From NCBI GenBank assembly GCA_003255025.1, contig QANY01008646.1, forward strand, positions 928,905 to 992,904: a stretch of DNA of 64,000 bases. The letters are read 5' to 3'. The first letter of the stretch is position 1, and each line of letters begins with the position of its first letter. This DNA is from Datisca glomerata. Its lineage: Eukaryota > Streptophyta > Magnoliopsida > Cucurbitales > Datiscaceae. The position numbers were made by a program, and so were the translations under genes. Shown piece by piece: positions 45,830 through 58,700 of the stretch. The notes beneath the pieces are model-generated. The model searched no databases. It had not been told where the DNA came from and saw nothing but the letters and a program-made list of their open reading frames with translations.

Positions 45830-47056
45830 TTTTACGATTTTTCTAAAGTGTAAGTATACACCATCATTGTCAAGTAATAAAATTCTATGAAATAGAGTGT
45901 TGTCCATAAGATTAATTGAGATAAAGTATTAAAATCAACTAGACCTTAATTCTAATTGAGAATGATGAAAAGTTTGGAGTTTTAATCAAACTAAAATTCT
46001 AGTTAAACTTGAACGATAAAGATTTGATAAAAATGAATAATTCAATTTCGAATAGTTAAAAGCTCTAAGATTTTCGATTTCACCAAACCAAATATGCTCA
46101 AAATTTCAAAACTCAATCAATCATTATTTATCATATTATTGATAGCAAATTTCTCTAATGTAATTATCAATCTTTCTCAAGTATCGATAATAATGAATCA
46201 AAAATATTAATTTCACATCTGTCAAGATTCAATATGTTGAAACTCTTTAATCATTAAAAATTATAATTGCCACAACAGTTCCATAATTATCTCTAAAGTA
46301 TAAAATTCTAATGGTGTTATAAACAAAGAACAAATTTAATCACTTCTCAATCTCAGAATTAAATCCAAAATCATACAATAGTTGGTCAGGCGATCATAAG
46401 CATTAAGAACGAATTATAACACTTGACAATATTGAATAAACATCATTTAAATTGAGAAACAAAATTAAAGAACAATCTTAGTTTGGCTACGTCGTAGCCC
46501 TAGATAGAAAAATTAAAATATACTAAAATTAGAAAATATCTTAATAATATTCATCAACGTAGAGAAAAAGACAAGAAAAACTATATTTAAGGAGGAAATT
46601 GAATTTCAAATCCGTCTTCCCAGTTGGATCCGTCTTCATCTTCTCTCTAAAAAGCTCTTTTCTCCACCTCCCACATCCAAATTCTCCAAATAACCATACA
46701 ATATTCTATTTATACACTAGGGTTTGATAAGGATAAAATTATAGCAAAAATCAGAAAAAAAAATCAATATCGCGCCAACATCGTGGCGCTGGCATTCTGT
46801 TCTTGATGGCCGCGTACCAGCATGACGGCGCGGGCACTGACATTCTGCTTCTGCGCCCAGCGCCTAGCATCGCGATGCTGGCCCTTCAGCCCTAGCCCGT
46901 TCTTTTCTCATTCTTTCTGCGAATTTGCATTCCAAAATCAACCCAAATGTATTTGAATATCTAACCTACAAGATAAAAACAAAAATAAATCAAGTAATAA
47001 ATCTAAAGAACTAACAAAATTAAGATTAAGATTATGAATGTGAAACACACTCATCA
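45830..47056 (-). repeat. 5' LTR of the Athila-like remnant (or solo-like LTR)
   Basis: On the minus strand it starts TGATGAGTGTGTTTCACATT, has a GC-rich block with AGCATCGCGATGCT (about 46870) and a TATAAATAG box, and runs to about the AAAAATCGTAAAAAGTATT region. The end is inferred from position before gag. No second LTR copy was found for comparison. Confidence 0.5.
46706..46714 (-). promoter_or_regulatory. TATA box in the minus-strand LTR
   Basis: TATAAATAG on the minus strand, within GTGTATAAATAGAATATTG, in the middle of the presumed LTR. Confidence 0.5.
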
Positions 47057-47496
47057 ATGTACACTATTTTCAACATTAAAACTTTTAGTATATACAATAT
47101 CTAAAATCTATATTCATACATTTATAATGTGTCACTATACATTGAATTTAGATATAACATGACAGACACATTGTTTAGTGAGGGTTTCATGTTATTAAAC
47201 TAAGGAGCGTGATTGATACGTTATTTCATTAATGGTGCAATATAAATTTAAACTCATAAATATTAAAAATTAGACATTATCACTTATTTTATAGCAAAGA
47301 AAGAAAATGAATATGTCAAAGTTTTTTCTATATTATTGGTAAAATAACATCGAAGCTACACTTATCATGTGAACGCACGTAAGTTTCTTCTAGTCATTTC
47401 TCTTTCTCACTCTCTTTTACTGTTACTCTACCAGAAAGCTTCTCCAACTTGATCGTTAGAGTCTATTCAGCTGGACATCACACATGTTCGAGTTTA

Positions 47497-48258
47497 ATGC
47501 ATTCACCGTGGCTTTCATGTTCTTGTTTTCATATTTCAAAACGAATCATTGAATAACACTTGAAGATATTTCAATAGTAAAATTTTTCATTGAATCTCAT
47601 GAAAGACATTGTACCATGAATTTATGTGTTTAGTACAATGAAAGTGGATGAGATGTCCGAATTGGTTTATAGAAGAAAAATATTAGGTGTAAAATGTAAC
47701 TAATATGAAAACGTATATTTTCAATCGTGAAAAGAGTGAGTGTTATTACGTCACAATGCATTCACGGTGACTTTCATGTTCTTGTTTTCATATTTCAAAG
47801 TGAATCATTGAATAACACTTAAACATATTTCGATGGTAAATTTTTTAATGGAATCTCATGAAAAAAATTGTACTGTGTTTAGTACAATGAAAGTAGATGA
47901 GATGTCCGCATTGGTTTATAGAAGAAAAATATTAGGTGTAAAATGTAACTAATGTGAAAACACATATTTTCAATTATGAAAAGAGTGAGTGGTATCATGT
48001 CACAATGCATTCACAGTGACTTTCATGTTCTTATTTTCATATTTCAAAGCGAATAATTGAATAACACTTGAAGATATTTCGATGGTAAATTTTTTCATGG
48101 AATCCCATGAAAGAAATTGTACTATGAATTTATGTGTTTAGTACAGTTGAAGTGGATGAGATGTCCGCATTAGTTTTTAGAAGAAAAATATTATGTGTAA
48201 AATGTAACTAATATGAAAATGTATATTTTCAATTGTGAAAAGGGTGACTGGTATACCT
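47497..48258 (+). repeat. Three tandem ~250-bp repeats
   Basis: Units 47497-47755, 47756-48004 and 48005 to about 48258 each start ATGCATTCAC and contain TGACTTTCATGTTCTT, GATGAGATGTCCG and TAGAAGAAAAATATTA. Lengths are 259, 249 and about 254. The middle unit lacks about 10 bases (ATGAATTTATG). It has a satellite-like look and no open frame. Confidence 0.9.
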
Positions 48259-48720
48259 CACGTATATTGATACGTTATAATAGAATTTTAAGTACTACGC
48301 AACTGAATTCATGTGATTTTTGCAAAATAAATGTTGTTCACTTTACCCTTGAAATCTACTGTACCAAGAAATAACTGCTAGAATTAGAGAAGAAAAAGAG
48401 CTCTACGACTAATGCTCAAATGGCAGCGAAAATTTCAGAGCATTGAGATAACAACTGGGGAGCGGTAGTCTGACCACAGATAAGGGTCGTACCGTTTTTA
48501 TCCTTTTTTATTGTATCCCCTTTTCAGTTTTGAGAAGTCAGGGTTTGTTTTGCAATGTCCCTTGCCAATGATAGAGTGACCTTTGGACCTTTTCAAAAGC
48601 CAAAAACCTTTCTATTACCGGTTTCCATCTCTTAAACAGAGAGGTCTTCCTCACTGTTTCTCTCTCTCTCTAATTTGAGAGAGAGAAACTGGTGAAGTCG
48701 AAAGGATTAAAACTTTCAGG

Positions 48721-51433
48721 ATGAATATGCAAGTCAAGGCTATTCACCATCATCATCATCAAAATATCAGCTCCATGATGATACCAACATCTTCTACATC
48801 ATTGCATTCATCTCCTTCAGCCATTTGGTTAATGCCCACCACCCATTTGATAGAAAAACGATGGCCATTTTCAAAAGGGTTGGGTGGTTTAGGTTCTGTG
48901 AGTGGGAGAAACTTCACAAGTATAGCATTGAGAAGAAGAAACTACGGAATAGTGGCATCAAGCAGTGTAGGAGCGCCATTTTGGGATAGTTGGAAGCCAC
49001 AAAAGGGTTCTGCTGCTCCTCTTCTCAGTGACATTCTTTGGCCCTCTGCGGGTAATTGTTTCATGTACAACTATTGTACTTTCTGTATATTTCATTAATT
49101 AGAAAATCAAAGATCAGTTAGAAAGTAGTTATCCCTGATAAAATACTCATCCTAGATATTAACTGAGAACTATTCAATCTTGTTGGTCTGGTATTAAACT
49201 ATTGAGTTTGAGCAGATTTAATCGTTTGAATAAATTCTTATCAAATCCCAATGGAGTTAAGTAGCTAGCTCTGCACAAATTGTAACTAATTTCTAATTTG
49301 GTTCCCCAATTTGAACATATGGGATACTGTGTGAAGCGAGTAAATTTTGTTTTTGACTGATTATTCTTATACATACTTATTGCATAATCTATCGATTGAA
49401 TTGGATTATTGTTGACAGTTAGTTATACTTACAGTAACTTATATTTGTGAATAGGAGCATTTGCTGCAATGGCTCTATTCGGAAAGATTGATCAGACACT
49501 GGCACCTAAAGGACTTTCAATAACAATTGCACCTTTAGGTGCTGTTTGTGCCGTCCTCTTTGTTACTCCTTCCTCCCCCGGTGCTCGGGTATCTTCACAC
49601 TTCCTTCCTCTGTTTTAGAGCCTCTTTTATGTTCTTTCCAAACTGTGCCTCAATTGGTTCGATTCTTTCAGTTGTGACTATGAATAAAGAGTTTCTCCTT
49701 TCATACATGACACTGCACAAGCAGAGCTTGTTATATCTTGTTGAGCCTTCTAAACCCATATCGATGTGTTTTTGTTTAAAATGCTTTTATGGATAGGAAT
49801 AACATTATTTTAACTTATATTCATCGAGTGAGTATTTTAGTCTAAAGCATTTTGATGTACTTCTGGACATATTTTTTATTTAAATGCTTCTTGAGAAAGC
49901 GTTTAAATAAAAAATATTCTGATAAAAAATGATTATAAAACACATTAAATAAGTTATGGTTAATGTAGTATTGTTTTACCTATAAAAGCGCTTTCTACTA
50001 GAAGCACTCACATCCCTTTATTATCCAATTGGTGGATCTAACATTCTGATAAAAAAAAATTGGTGGATCTACTAACATAATGATATTTGTTTATTAGTTC
50101 TATGAAGCACTCCAACGATATCGTTTAAAGTGAAAGACGGAGACAAAATTCTTAGAAATCTAGCTGAACAACCGACCGCCATAGATTCTCATTTGACTTA
50201 AACCCCATCAGCTTATATTTTCTAAAGTGGGGTTTTTTAATATGAATTTCCTTTCAAACTAGGTTCTTCACAAATGGGCTAACCATTAATGATACTGCAG
50301 AAGTACAACGTTTTCATGGCACAAATTGCTTGTGCAGCACTTGGTGTTCTAGCTTTCACTATACTTGGGCCAGGATGGCTTGCTAAGAGCACAGCCCTTG
50401 CTGCATCTATAGCTTTCATGATCTACACTGGTTCCACACATCCACCAGGTAATATTTCTTCAAAGCAATCATATTAAATTCTGCCACTTAAAGGCATCAC
50501 TTTCTGCAAGTTTTTTTAATTGCAAGTAGTATCACCCATCTGCAGCTGCAAGCTTACCGATACTGTTCATTGATGGAGCTAAGTTGCATCACTTGAACTT
50601 TTGGTACACTTTGTTTCCGGGTGCTGCTGGGTGTGTTCTGCTCTGTTTGATAGTAAGTCCCCTTTTTTCTTTATTCCTTTTGTTCTTTTCTTATCTTGTG
50701 CATATAAAAACTTCATTAAAAAAACAAACTATAAGAGCAGTGCAAGCATTTAATAACATATGTTCCATATTTGTCTGAATTCTCAATAATTTTGATTACT
50801 ATGCTTTTCACATTTTATAATGAAGCAACTTATATGTAGGATGCCTTTTCACTATGTATATTTAGATAATAGCATTTTCACTTTGTTCTTAGACTAGAAA
50901 ATAGAAGTCCAAGTAGTTTGAGCTCTGTGCTATCGTAGTTACTTAGTGGAAAGCTTCGTCTTCAAAGCTGGATTTAGAAGGAAGTCATGGGTTGAAGTCA
51001 GGGATCAGTTATGTTCATGGGTTCGGCAAATCAGCCCTCCGCCCACCAACAAGCTTAATTAGAATAGATGGTTAAGCTTGGCACTCATACCTATGTTGTA
51101 ATAGATTCGAAACATCCTATTTTCAATCTCCATGTACTTTGTATCTTGTGAGAAAGGTAAAAAATCAACCTTGACTGAAAAACAAACAAGGGGTCAAGAT
51201 CTCCTCCTGTTCGTTTGAGATCACGTTGCATCGAGGTTGTTGTTAATGAAAAGCAATTGCCCTGATCAGTCATAAAAAACAATTAGCTTTTTTTTTCAAG
51301 TTTGGCCGATCTGGGCTGTTGATTTTCAAATGAACGACCAATATCAACCGGTAGATTCTTCTGGTTTGATAATTGTTTTACTGTTATGCAGCAAGAAGTG
51401 GTAGTATACTTGAAGGACAACTTCAAATTTTGA
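48721..51433 (+). CDS. Plastid HPP-family integral membrane protein (nitrite transporter-like)
   Basis: Exons 48721-49051, 49455-49588, 50301-50448, 50546-50652 and 51392-51433 join in frame (GT-AG) to give 253 residues. Residues 1-~85 are Ser/Thr/Arg-rich with few acids, a likely transit peptide, with a natural His5 run at residues 9-13. Hydrophobic segments follow: GAFAAMALFG, ITIAPLGAVCAVLFV, FMAQIACAALGVLAFTILG, STALAASIAFMIY and LFPGAAGCVLLCLI. The HPP signature is THPPAAS at 201-207. In Arabidopsis and cucumber, plastid HPP proteins (NITR2/CsNitr1 group) are linked to nitrite import across the chloroplast envelope; transport here is inferred from family. The last coding exon is only 42 bases. 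A poly-A signal AATAAA lies near 51610. Confidence 0.9.
49868..49919 (+). repeat. Hairpin within an HPP gene intron
   Basis: CATATTTTTTATTTAAATGC and its inverse GCGTTTAAATAAAAAATATT flank a short loop (TTCTTGAGAAA). The stem is about 21 bp with one mismatch, in the second intron. Confidence 0.7.
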
Positions 51434-51639
51434 TTGAAAAAGACGTGGATAATAGAAGCAGTCACTGAAGATTGAATTCAGGGCCTTCAAAAGCTTTACA
51501 GGGAGTCATGGGATCCTTATTAGAAGACAATCTCTTCCAATAAGATGCTTCATACATTGTGTATAGGCATAATGTAACATTGCTATCTTGACTTGAGAGC
51601 TTGCCATCAATAAATTAAAATGCTGCAAATTGCAGCTTC

Positions 51640-53093
51640 CTGATACCGTGTGAAGTTCATTTGTAATTTGTCAACCATTTTTAATTTGTTATAGCAAGCC
51701 TGTCTTGTTCTAGTACACCAAATGTAAATTTTATATGTGAAACAATTCTCCAACCTCCAATGAACATATTATTAATCTATGTCAATTAATAGTTTGAGAA
51801 AGCAATTTGAACTTGGCTTCTACTTTGAGAAGCAGTAATTGTTAAGTTATTTTCCCTATATTTTGACACAAATTACCCGTTTTGTTAAGAAATTCATATT
51901 GATAAATCATTATTATCTATCTATTCCCAATAGTATTTGCTTATGTATTATAGTTTGTATAATGTAGTAATTGAGAAAATGAATTTCTTATAAGAAAGTG
52001 CGAGCTGCTAGGGTATTGCCAAAAAAAAATTTATGGACTTATTTGTATGTCAAATTCAGACTAGTGGGCCATTCGTGTAAGATTTAAAACTAGAGAGATT
52101 GTTTATGTAATTAAGATAGATTATATGATATATGAGAGATTGATGTTATTTATCGTTAATGTTAGTATAACATAATACAAATTAATTTCCCATCGGTCTA
52201 CACGACTAGTTGATTTGTTCCTTGAATTTATAATTTTTACAAATTAATCATCCTAAATTTTGTATTCTACCAATGTCACATTTCCGATAAGTTTGATTTA
52301 CACAGTTAGTTAAGTCCTCATACCCATGCTCTAGAGATTATGAGTTCGAGTCATATTTCTACATTATCCTTAGAATTTGTAATGTAATTTTGATAAAAAA
52401 AAATTGACATTTTCGTCTAGTACTCTCAAACCAAACACATGTCGAGCTTAAAAAAGTTGTATTATTTACTCTTTAAACTTGACGTGACTACGTATGCATT
52501 TGTTTCACAAAGTTATCAATAAAAAATGTAATACAATTATAATTATGTACTGAAATCACGTAGACACGATCTTAAAAGTTGAGAGATTAAAGTTATCACC
52601 CTTAACATTCTAAGACAAAAGTACCAAATACATATTTTTTTCTAAAATTTATTACATGTGAAAGATTTCTCTAAGTACCGTTCTAGTTCTAGTTGTAATT
52701 CTTAGAATTTATGGAGACAACCAACAACATTGTGCTCATTTTGAACTTGATTAATAAACACATAAATTTTATTGTTTTAAGATACAAATGATATTTCCAA
52801 CACAATCAAACTTATTTTTCATTTTATAATTTCGGTTTCAAAACTCACATAATTATGGCTCGAGTGTCATTATCTTTTCTTTATTTACAAATTACAACTG
52901 GTGAAATTTCATATTTTCCATTATAAAATTTATTACTTTGACAATAGAAGTAATATGATGTTAGATGCTGTCCATTGAAAAATTAAGTTAACAAACACCA
53001 AATTCATTAACATTATTTCTCTCTAAGATCGCCACTCATCTACACCAATTACAACTTTACAACTCTGAATTTAACCCAGAAAATTTCAAAAAC
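51640..53093. other. Intergenic region between HPP and DUF1118 genes
   Basis: AT-rich. A tRNA-like stretch at about 52309-52400 is listed as a finding. The two genes converge, so this region should hold both 3' UTRs. Confidence 0.4.
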
Positions 53094-53922
53094 TCAATCA
53101 GCTTCTTGCAACCCATCAAGCACAATCGACCCAACAAATAATCCAGTCGCCCCAACTGCCAGTGCTCCGGCAACCACAGCCTGCACCACCACCAGTCCCA
53201 CCGAGTCATCCGGTATCAACACGATCGCTGCTAGTGCTGCCAGCAACACCGGCAATGCAGCGGAGGCCAAAACTGATGGCGAAAAACTAGCCGCCTTCTC
53301 CAGCAAGCTAAGAAGCCCGAACTCCTCGGCCTTAGAAAGCACTCCCAACTTCTCGATGGAAGAGAGCGTAAGCCCTAATTCCTCTGCCTTCGATAGCAAA
53401 CCAGCCTTTTCCACGTTGCTTAGTACTTTTCTCTTCTCGATCTTCTTGAACACATCCACCTCCACCTCTTCTCCTCCCTCATAGAAAATTCCTGCTCCGA
53501 ACCATTGTTTTTTCCAATTCTGATCGTACTTATTCACCTGGATTTACCATTTTTCAAATTGAATCCAGAATGAAAAAACAATTATAGGTTTCTTTTCGTT
53601 CATCGTTCTGATTATCTGATACTTTCTTGGCAACCAAACAAAGAGTTATCTCTCAAACACCAACCATGACGACCATGGCGTCATAGATTTCATTAATTTC
53701 ACTGTTTATGCAAATTTAACATCTGGAATGACAGAGAGAAATAGGAATTACCTTTTTCTTAGGAGCCATGGCGACGACTGTAAGAGCTTGATCGGGTTTG
53801 GAGGGAAAGATGCGGCCATAGCCATAGGAATGGCGGTTTGAAGAGGGAAACAGATTGTTGGGGGTGAGTATTGGAAGAGAAGCAGCAGTAGCAGCAGATG
53901 AAGAAAATAAAGTGACCGCCAT
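53094..53922 (-). CDS. DUF1118 thylakoid protein (RIQ1/RIQ2-like)
   Basis: Exons 53922-53752 and 53537-53094 on the minus strand join in frame at a GT-AG intron to give 204 residues. The N-terminal ~50 residues are Ser/Ala-rich without acids, a plastid transit peptide. The mature part begins near APKKKVNKYDQNWKKQWFG. It contains two related repeats (SNVEKAGLLSKAEELGL and SSIEKLGVLSKAEEFGL), then two hydrophobic segments (VLASAALPVLLAALAAIVLI and VVVQAVVAGALAVGATGLFV). This is the DUF1118 layout of Arabidopsis RIQ1/RIQ2, grana proteins that affect LHCII organisation and non-photochemical quenching. Family is firm; which of the two is unclear. Confidence 0.88.
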
Positions 53923-55344
53923 TAATTTGGCAGCTAAAGGATTTTTTTCTGGGCTTTGTTGTTAACTGCGAATTTCTGTAAGGGCCATGTTTGGGCCACG
54001 TTGGATGGCGGAGAGCTGTGTAATCCAATTCCCCCGTAACCTCAACCAATCAAATTGCTTACAACTTTATCTTTCTTAGCTTTTTCCATAAACACTAGCG
54101 GTGGCACGTGCGAAGTGCTCATCATAATCCCCTTATGTACGTGCTAGGACGATTTTTGTTTTTCGTATAGACATGCACACTGGCGGTATGTTTATTAAAT
54201 GATAAAAGTAATGAATTAAAAGAAGTAAATGATAAAGGAATGAAAAGATAATAATATTTTTTTAGATGTGTTTATTAACTGTTTGTTATCAGAATTAGAA
54301 ATGAATTATAGTTATTTTTAATTTGTTTATCAACCATCGATAATCGGAATTAAACATGTAAAATTACATGTGTTAACCTAAGAGGAACTTTTTTAGCTTT
54401 TGTGATTTATTTTTTTATATTTCTGTGAACCTATTTATTTTATTACAAATTTATGTTTAATTTTTAATTTATAAATAATTTAATTTAATTATTTGAAATC
54501 AATTCTATAATTTAGTTTTTTGAATCATAAAAATTTTAAATTTTAATTATATTTTAAGTAAATAATAATAATATAATATTACATTATCATGAAAATATAT
54601 ATCACATAGATACTTTAAATGTATCACAATATATAATAAAACATTGTCTCAATTACTACTTCAAAAATATAACTAACAGGTCTGATGTAAAGGTTTGTTG
54701 GTTTAGTAAAAGTAAGAGAGTATTATTGGGATAGAAGAATGAGAATATTGATGAAGTGATATAGACAAGTGAGTCTCACATCAAAGAAGATAAAAGGTAA
54801 AGTTTATTACTTCTTAAGAGAGGGTAATAGTATAACCTAAAAATCGGTAATTAGATTACTGATTTGGAGTGTGAGACCTATCACGAATTACTTTAAATTA
54901 AACTTGAAATCTGGTGTCCAAATTTTCTTTTCTAATTGTTTAACTTGCTTCCTCTTGATGTTAAAATTGTTGTAGGGATTGATTCCGTTTCAACTAATAT
55001 GAAAGAGAAGAGAGGAAGCTCACAGTAATTTGCAGTTGGCCTTGTGAATGTTTTGAGCAAATTGAGAAAATAATGGCAAACTAATAGACGACAGTTGAGC
55101 TAAAGAAAGAAGGGGAGAATGAGGAGGGAAAAAGAAGAAGACGTTAAGGAAGAGAGAGGAAGGCCTACTAAGTCTTGGTTGGATGCCTAGACCAAGATCT
55201 TAATATTACACCAAATCCTCCTGTTGGGATTCTCTCTTAGATTTGTTCTCCCTGATTTTGTCTGTGTTAAATACAAACAGATAAAGATCATCTCGATCCA
55301 CCAAATCTATATGAAAATAAGGCATAGGAACACTTAAAATAATT
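53923..55344. other. Intergenic region
   Basis: AT-rich. It includes the promoter of the minus-strand DUF1118 gene just right of 53922. At 54190-54360 the phrase TTTATTAA(A/C)TG recurs near ATGAATTA, perhaps an old small element. Nothing else is supported. Confidence 0.35.
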
Positions 55345-55730
55345 GTGGTTTTGAATGGTGGAAAGCAAATCAATGTTCAACCTTTTTGGTACACCATTAC
55401 AGCAAAAATCTCTTACTGTCTATCAAATCAAAGCAGGCATTTTCTTTTTCTTCCTACTATACTACCTGAACCCCTCCTTCCTCTCTCTTTTGTCAATTCT
55501 TCAATAGTTAAGTTAATCAATTCAAAATCTCCCACAAGAAAAAAAAAACTTTATGAGAGCTTTCTCTTTTTTACCTTTAATTTCCCTTTCTTCACTCCTT
55601 TCAATGTTGTTTGGGACAACTTTTCAACTCAAAACAGTTGTTTGATTGTTTTCCCTCCTTCCTTTCCCCCAAGTTGGTACCTACTAATTATAGAAACAAA
55701 AAACAATTACAATTCATCTACTTCTCTAAT

Positions 55731-58700
55731 CTACATTAACCGGTCCGACAAGCTCGGAAGTCGCCGGAAGAAGTTTAAACTGGCGGGCGGCATAGGATCC
55801 CGGAACATGGGGTGGCGCAAGTAGTAGAAACCAAGTGCCACGGCTACCATTTTTGGTGGCACTACAAAGAGTACAATAGTGATGGCTAAACATACCCCAA
55901 TGAATAACTTGGTTGCCCTTGGATCCCTCCAGCTAACCAATGCTTGAATCCTCTCACCTTGTGTAGCAAAATCTCCTAAAACTGTTTGTACTCTCCCAGC
56001 TAAAATCCGTAGCCGATCGTACCGGACTCGTATTATCTCGGGCGGTTTTGAACTTGGTATTGTGTCAAACTCCTCATCTAGTTCATCCGGGTCGACCGTT
56101 TCCGCTTGGGATAATCGAGTATCCATACCTGCTGGTATCTTAGGCCTAAACCGGTAATACCATACTCCGATCAAGAACACGTATAAAAACCCGGTTGGGA
56201 CTATCAAATCTGGGTACCAAACAAGCACTAAATACAACACGTGGACAAGCATTGTGGTAACTGGATTCCTCCATCTTCGAATATCATCTAACCATTTTGC
56301 CAACCCGATTGCCCATGCAAGAACCGCTACGATCCGAGACCAATTAGCCTTGCTTTTTCTCATGCTCCATGTATGTGAATCGGCATCCAACATGAAACGG
56401 ACAACCTCCGGACTCAAAGGCGGTTCCGACCGTGCAAGCGATGCTGCCACCATTTTAGTGGCGGCCCCACGTAATGCTTCCTGTTGGGCGACCCCAAGGG
56501 GGCGGAGATAGTGCATTCTCGGAAGTAATGGCTGCCCGTAAACAGCACATGTATCTGGTAACAATGAGGGGCAGACAAACCGAACCGCCAACTCGATCTC
56601 ACCCATTTTCTTCAACCCGGTTCTCAACAAGACCAACAATGGATATGAATTCGAATAAACTTTGTTGCTCTCAAGCGTGGATACGCGTATACGTATCTTT
56701 CCTATACGATAGTCAGGCTTGTCATCTGACACGTCAGAAAACATCCTCCAGTTGTCAAACACACCAATGGTAAGCACTGTACAAGGATCGTATACCTGCC
56801 ACGTGTACTGTTCGTTCCAACGTGGATCAAAGCTGTCAGTGATGGTTCTCGTCCGGACCCACTTTTTCCCATACTTGGCAACGCAGTAAGCATCAGTGGA
56901 CCCCTTTCCTGGGCCCTTGGTTTTCATCGGAAGCAACCCGCGAGCGCCGAGGATGCCAAGCTCCAACACTCCGATCGGCGACTTCCACAGCTGCTTCGCC
57001 GTTGGCCGAAAGTCGCTACACAAGTGTGCGGCCTCGTCTAGCACGTGATACCCTCCCTCTAAGCAGAGTCGAAGATGGATTCTCCCACAGTAAGGTCCGC
57101 CTCCGCTGCCGCCCTCCACGGGGTACCACTTTGTCGCCACGTGACGCTCGTCAATCCGTTGCTCAATTGACTCCACGGGAATCAGGATGTGGCCAAGGAG
57201 TACGGCGTCCTTATTCGTTCGGTCCTCAACGAGCAAAATCAGAGAATCTTCGAGTGGCTCGCCAGTGACGAATATGAGGTCCTCGCTCCATTGAAACGAT
57301 GCGCTGTGGTTGTTCATGGACCCTCGTCGGGTTCGTGCGGATTGAAAACCAAGCTGCGCTTTGACTCGAATCTCTGGTGCCGTCAGTGGAGGTAGATTTG
57401 GAGCGATATGAAGGTCTTGAGCTTCTATTACAGTAACCCTTAGATACCACAGCTTCGGCGATTGGTATACCTTTGAACGTGTGTGAGCCACATAGGGTGC
57501 GTCGGAGATCCAAGCCTCGGGAAATGCATCGTCGGCTTGAGTTCCAATCCAAACAGAGAGCTGAATTTCTCCGGTAACTCTACTCTGTTGCTGATCACTG
57601 GTAGAACCTTCTAGACGATACCACGTAGGAGCCAAGGGACTGTCAGGCGGATCTCGCACCGGCACGTCGGAGAGATCCAAGCAAAGGCCGCCAAGGAATT
57701 GCTTGGTCGGCGTGTTCCAAACAGTAATCTCCAATGTCGCGCTCATTGAGTCAGGTTTATTGTACGCGAGTGCAAATACCTGGTTCCACTCCGACGAGTC
57801 AGATGATTCACCGGGTCTGCGAATAGCTGGTTTCGATTTCATAAAGTGATTGGAGGTGCGGATCTCAAAATAGGGGCTCTCATTCTGTGCAAGTCCTCGC
57901 GCCTTCACAATGCGACTGAAGAGGTACTGCATTGGCTCTACAAGTTCATATGGATGAATTCTCTCAGTTTCCCCGTTTGATTTCTTGGGGATTACTCTCG
58001 GAGAGAAATCTCCATTAGGTCTCTTCAAAACTCTGACTCTCTCGACGCCTTCGACTCTTGAACTTTGCATCTTTCTCACCTGCGGAAAATGTGGCTCAGG
58101 CGGCGGACCAGTCATTTCCACTGGCACTGGAGGCTCCGAATGTACGTGAACCACAGGCTGCGGTAATTCCTCGATGACCACAAGCGGCGGAGTGTGCGAT
58201 CCTTCATGAATCATATCCACCGGTGCTGGAACCTCAAAAACTCTGCCTTCTTCGACCACCCTGACCGTTGGCGATTTCAGATTCTCTGGAGGCGGTGGGT
58301 TTTCGTCCGGAGGAGGTGGAGAAGATTCCTCAACCAACTCATCGTAGTAATAAATCCTAAGCCCAATCTCACCCCTAATCCAGCTAAACACGCTCTTCTT
58401 CTCCAACGGGAAGTAAACAAGACCTTCATCCCCTCTCTTGGAAAACTGGCTGCCATACAACTTCACCCTCCCAAGAAAATGATTCTTACGGCCACTGCCA
58501 TTGCAGAACCTCTTGTCATTAAAGACCTCGATGTCCAGCTCCTCATATTCCATGGTCTTAGGATCGGAGACGACGAACTCCAACGGCTCGTTCCAAACAG
58601 GGTTGAGGTCACGAAATTTGGTGGAGGTTCGCTTCCTCTGACCATCAAAGTCAGCGACAACGTAAGGACTGGAGCTTCCCTGCCCATCTTTGGGAAGCAG

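Larger units (their letters stand above)
43131..47056 (-). mobile_element. Athila-like Ty3/gypsy remnant, minus strand
   Basis: Reading leftward: an LTR (47056 to about 45830), gag pieces (45700-44190), protease (44180-43780), then the AGCGCT..CTGGAGGTAATCTG motif (43430-43395) and the polypurine tract AATTTGGGGGTGGTG (43146-43131). The last two normally flank the region before the 3' LTR in Athila-type elements. RT, RNase H and integrase (about 3 kb) are missing, and no 3' LTR is found after the polypurine tract. Confidence 0.7.

Noticed and set aside
48745..48760. His-tag-like run suggesting vector contamination
   Set aside because: It lies in the natural transit peptide of an intron-containing gene; flanks are genomic.
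56254..57552. Plus-strand and out-of-frame open frames inside the QKY gene
   Set aside because: Shadows of the 1016-residue QKY frame.
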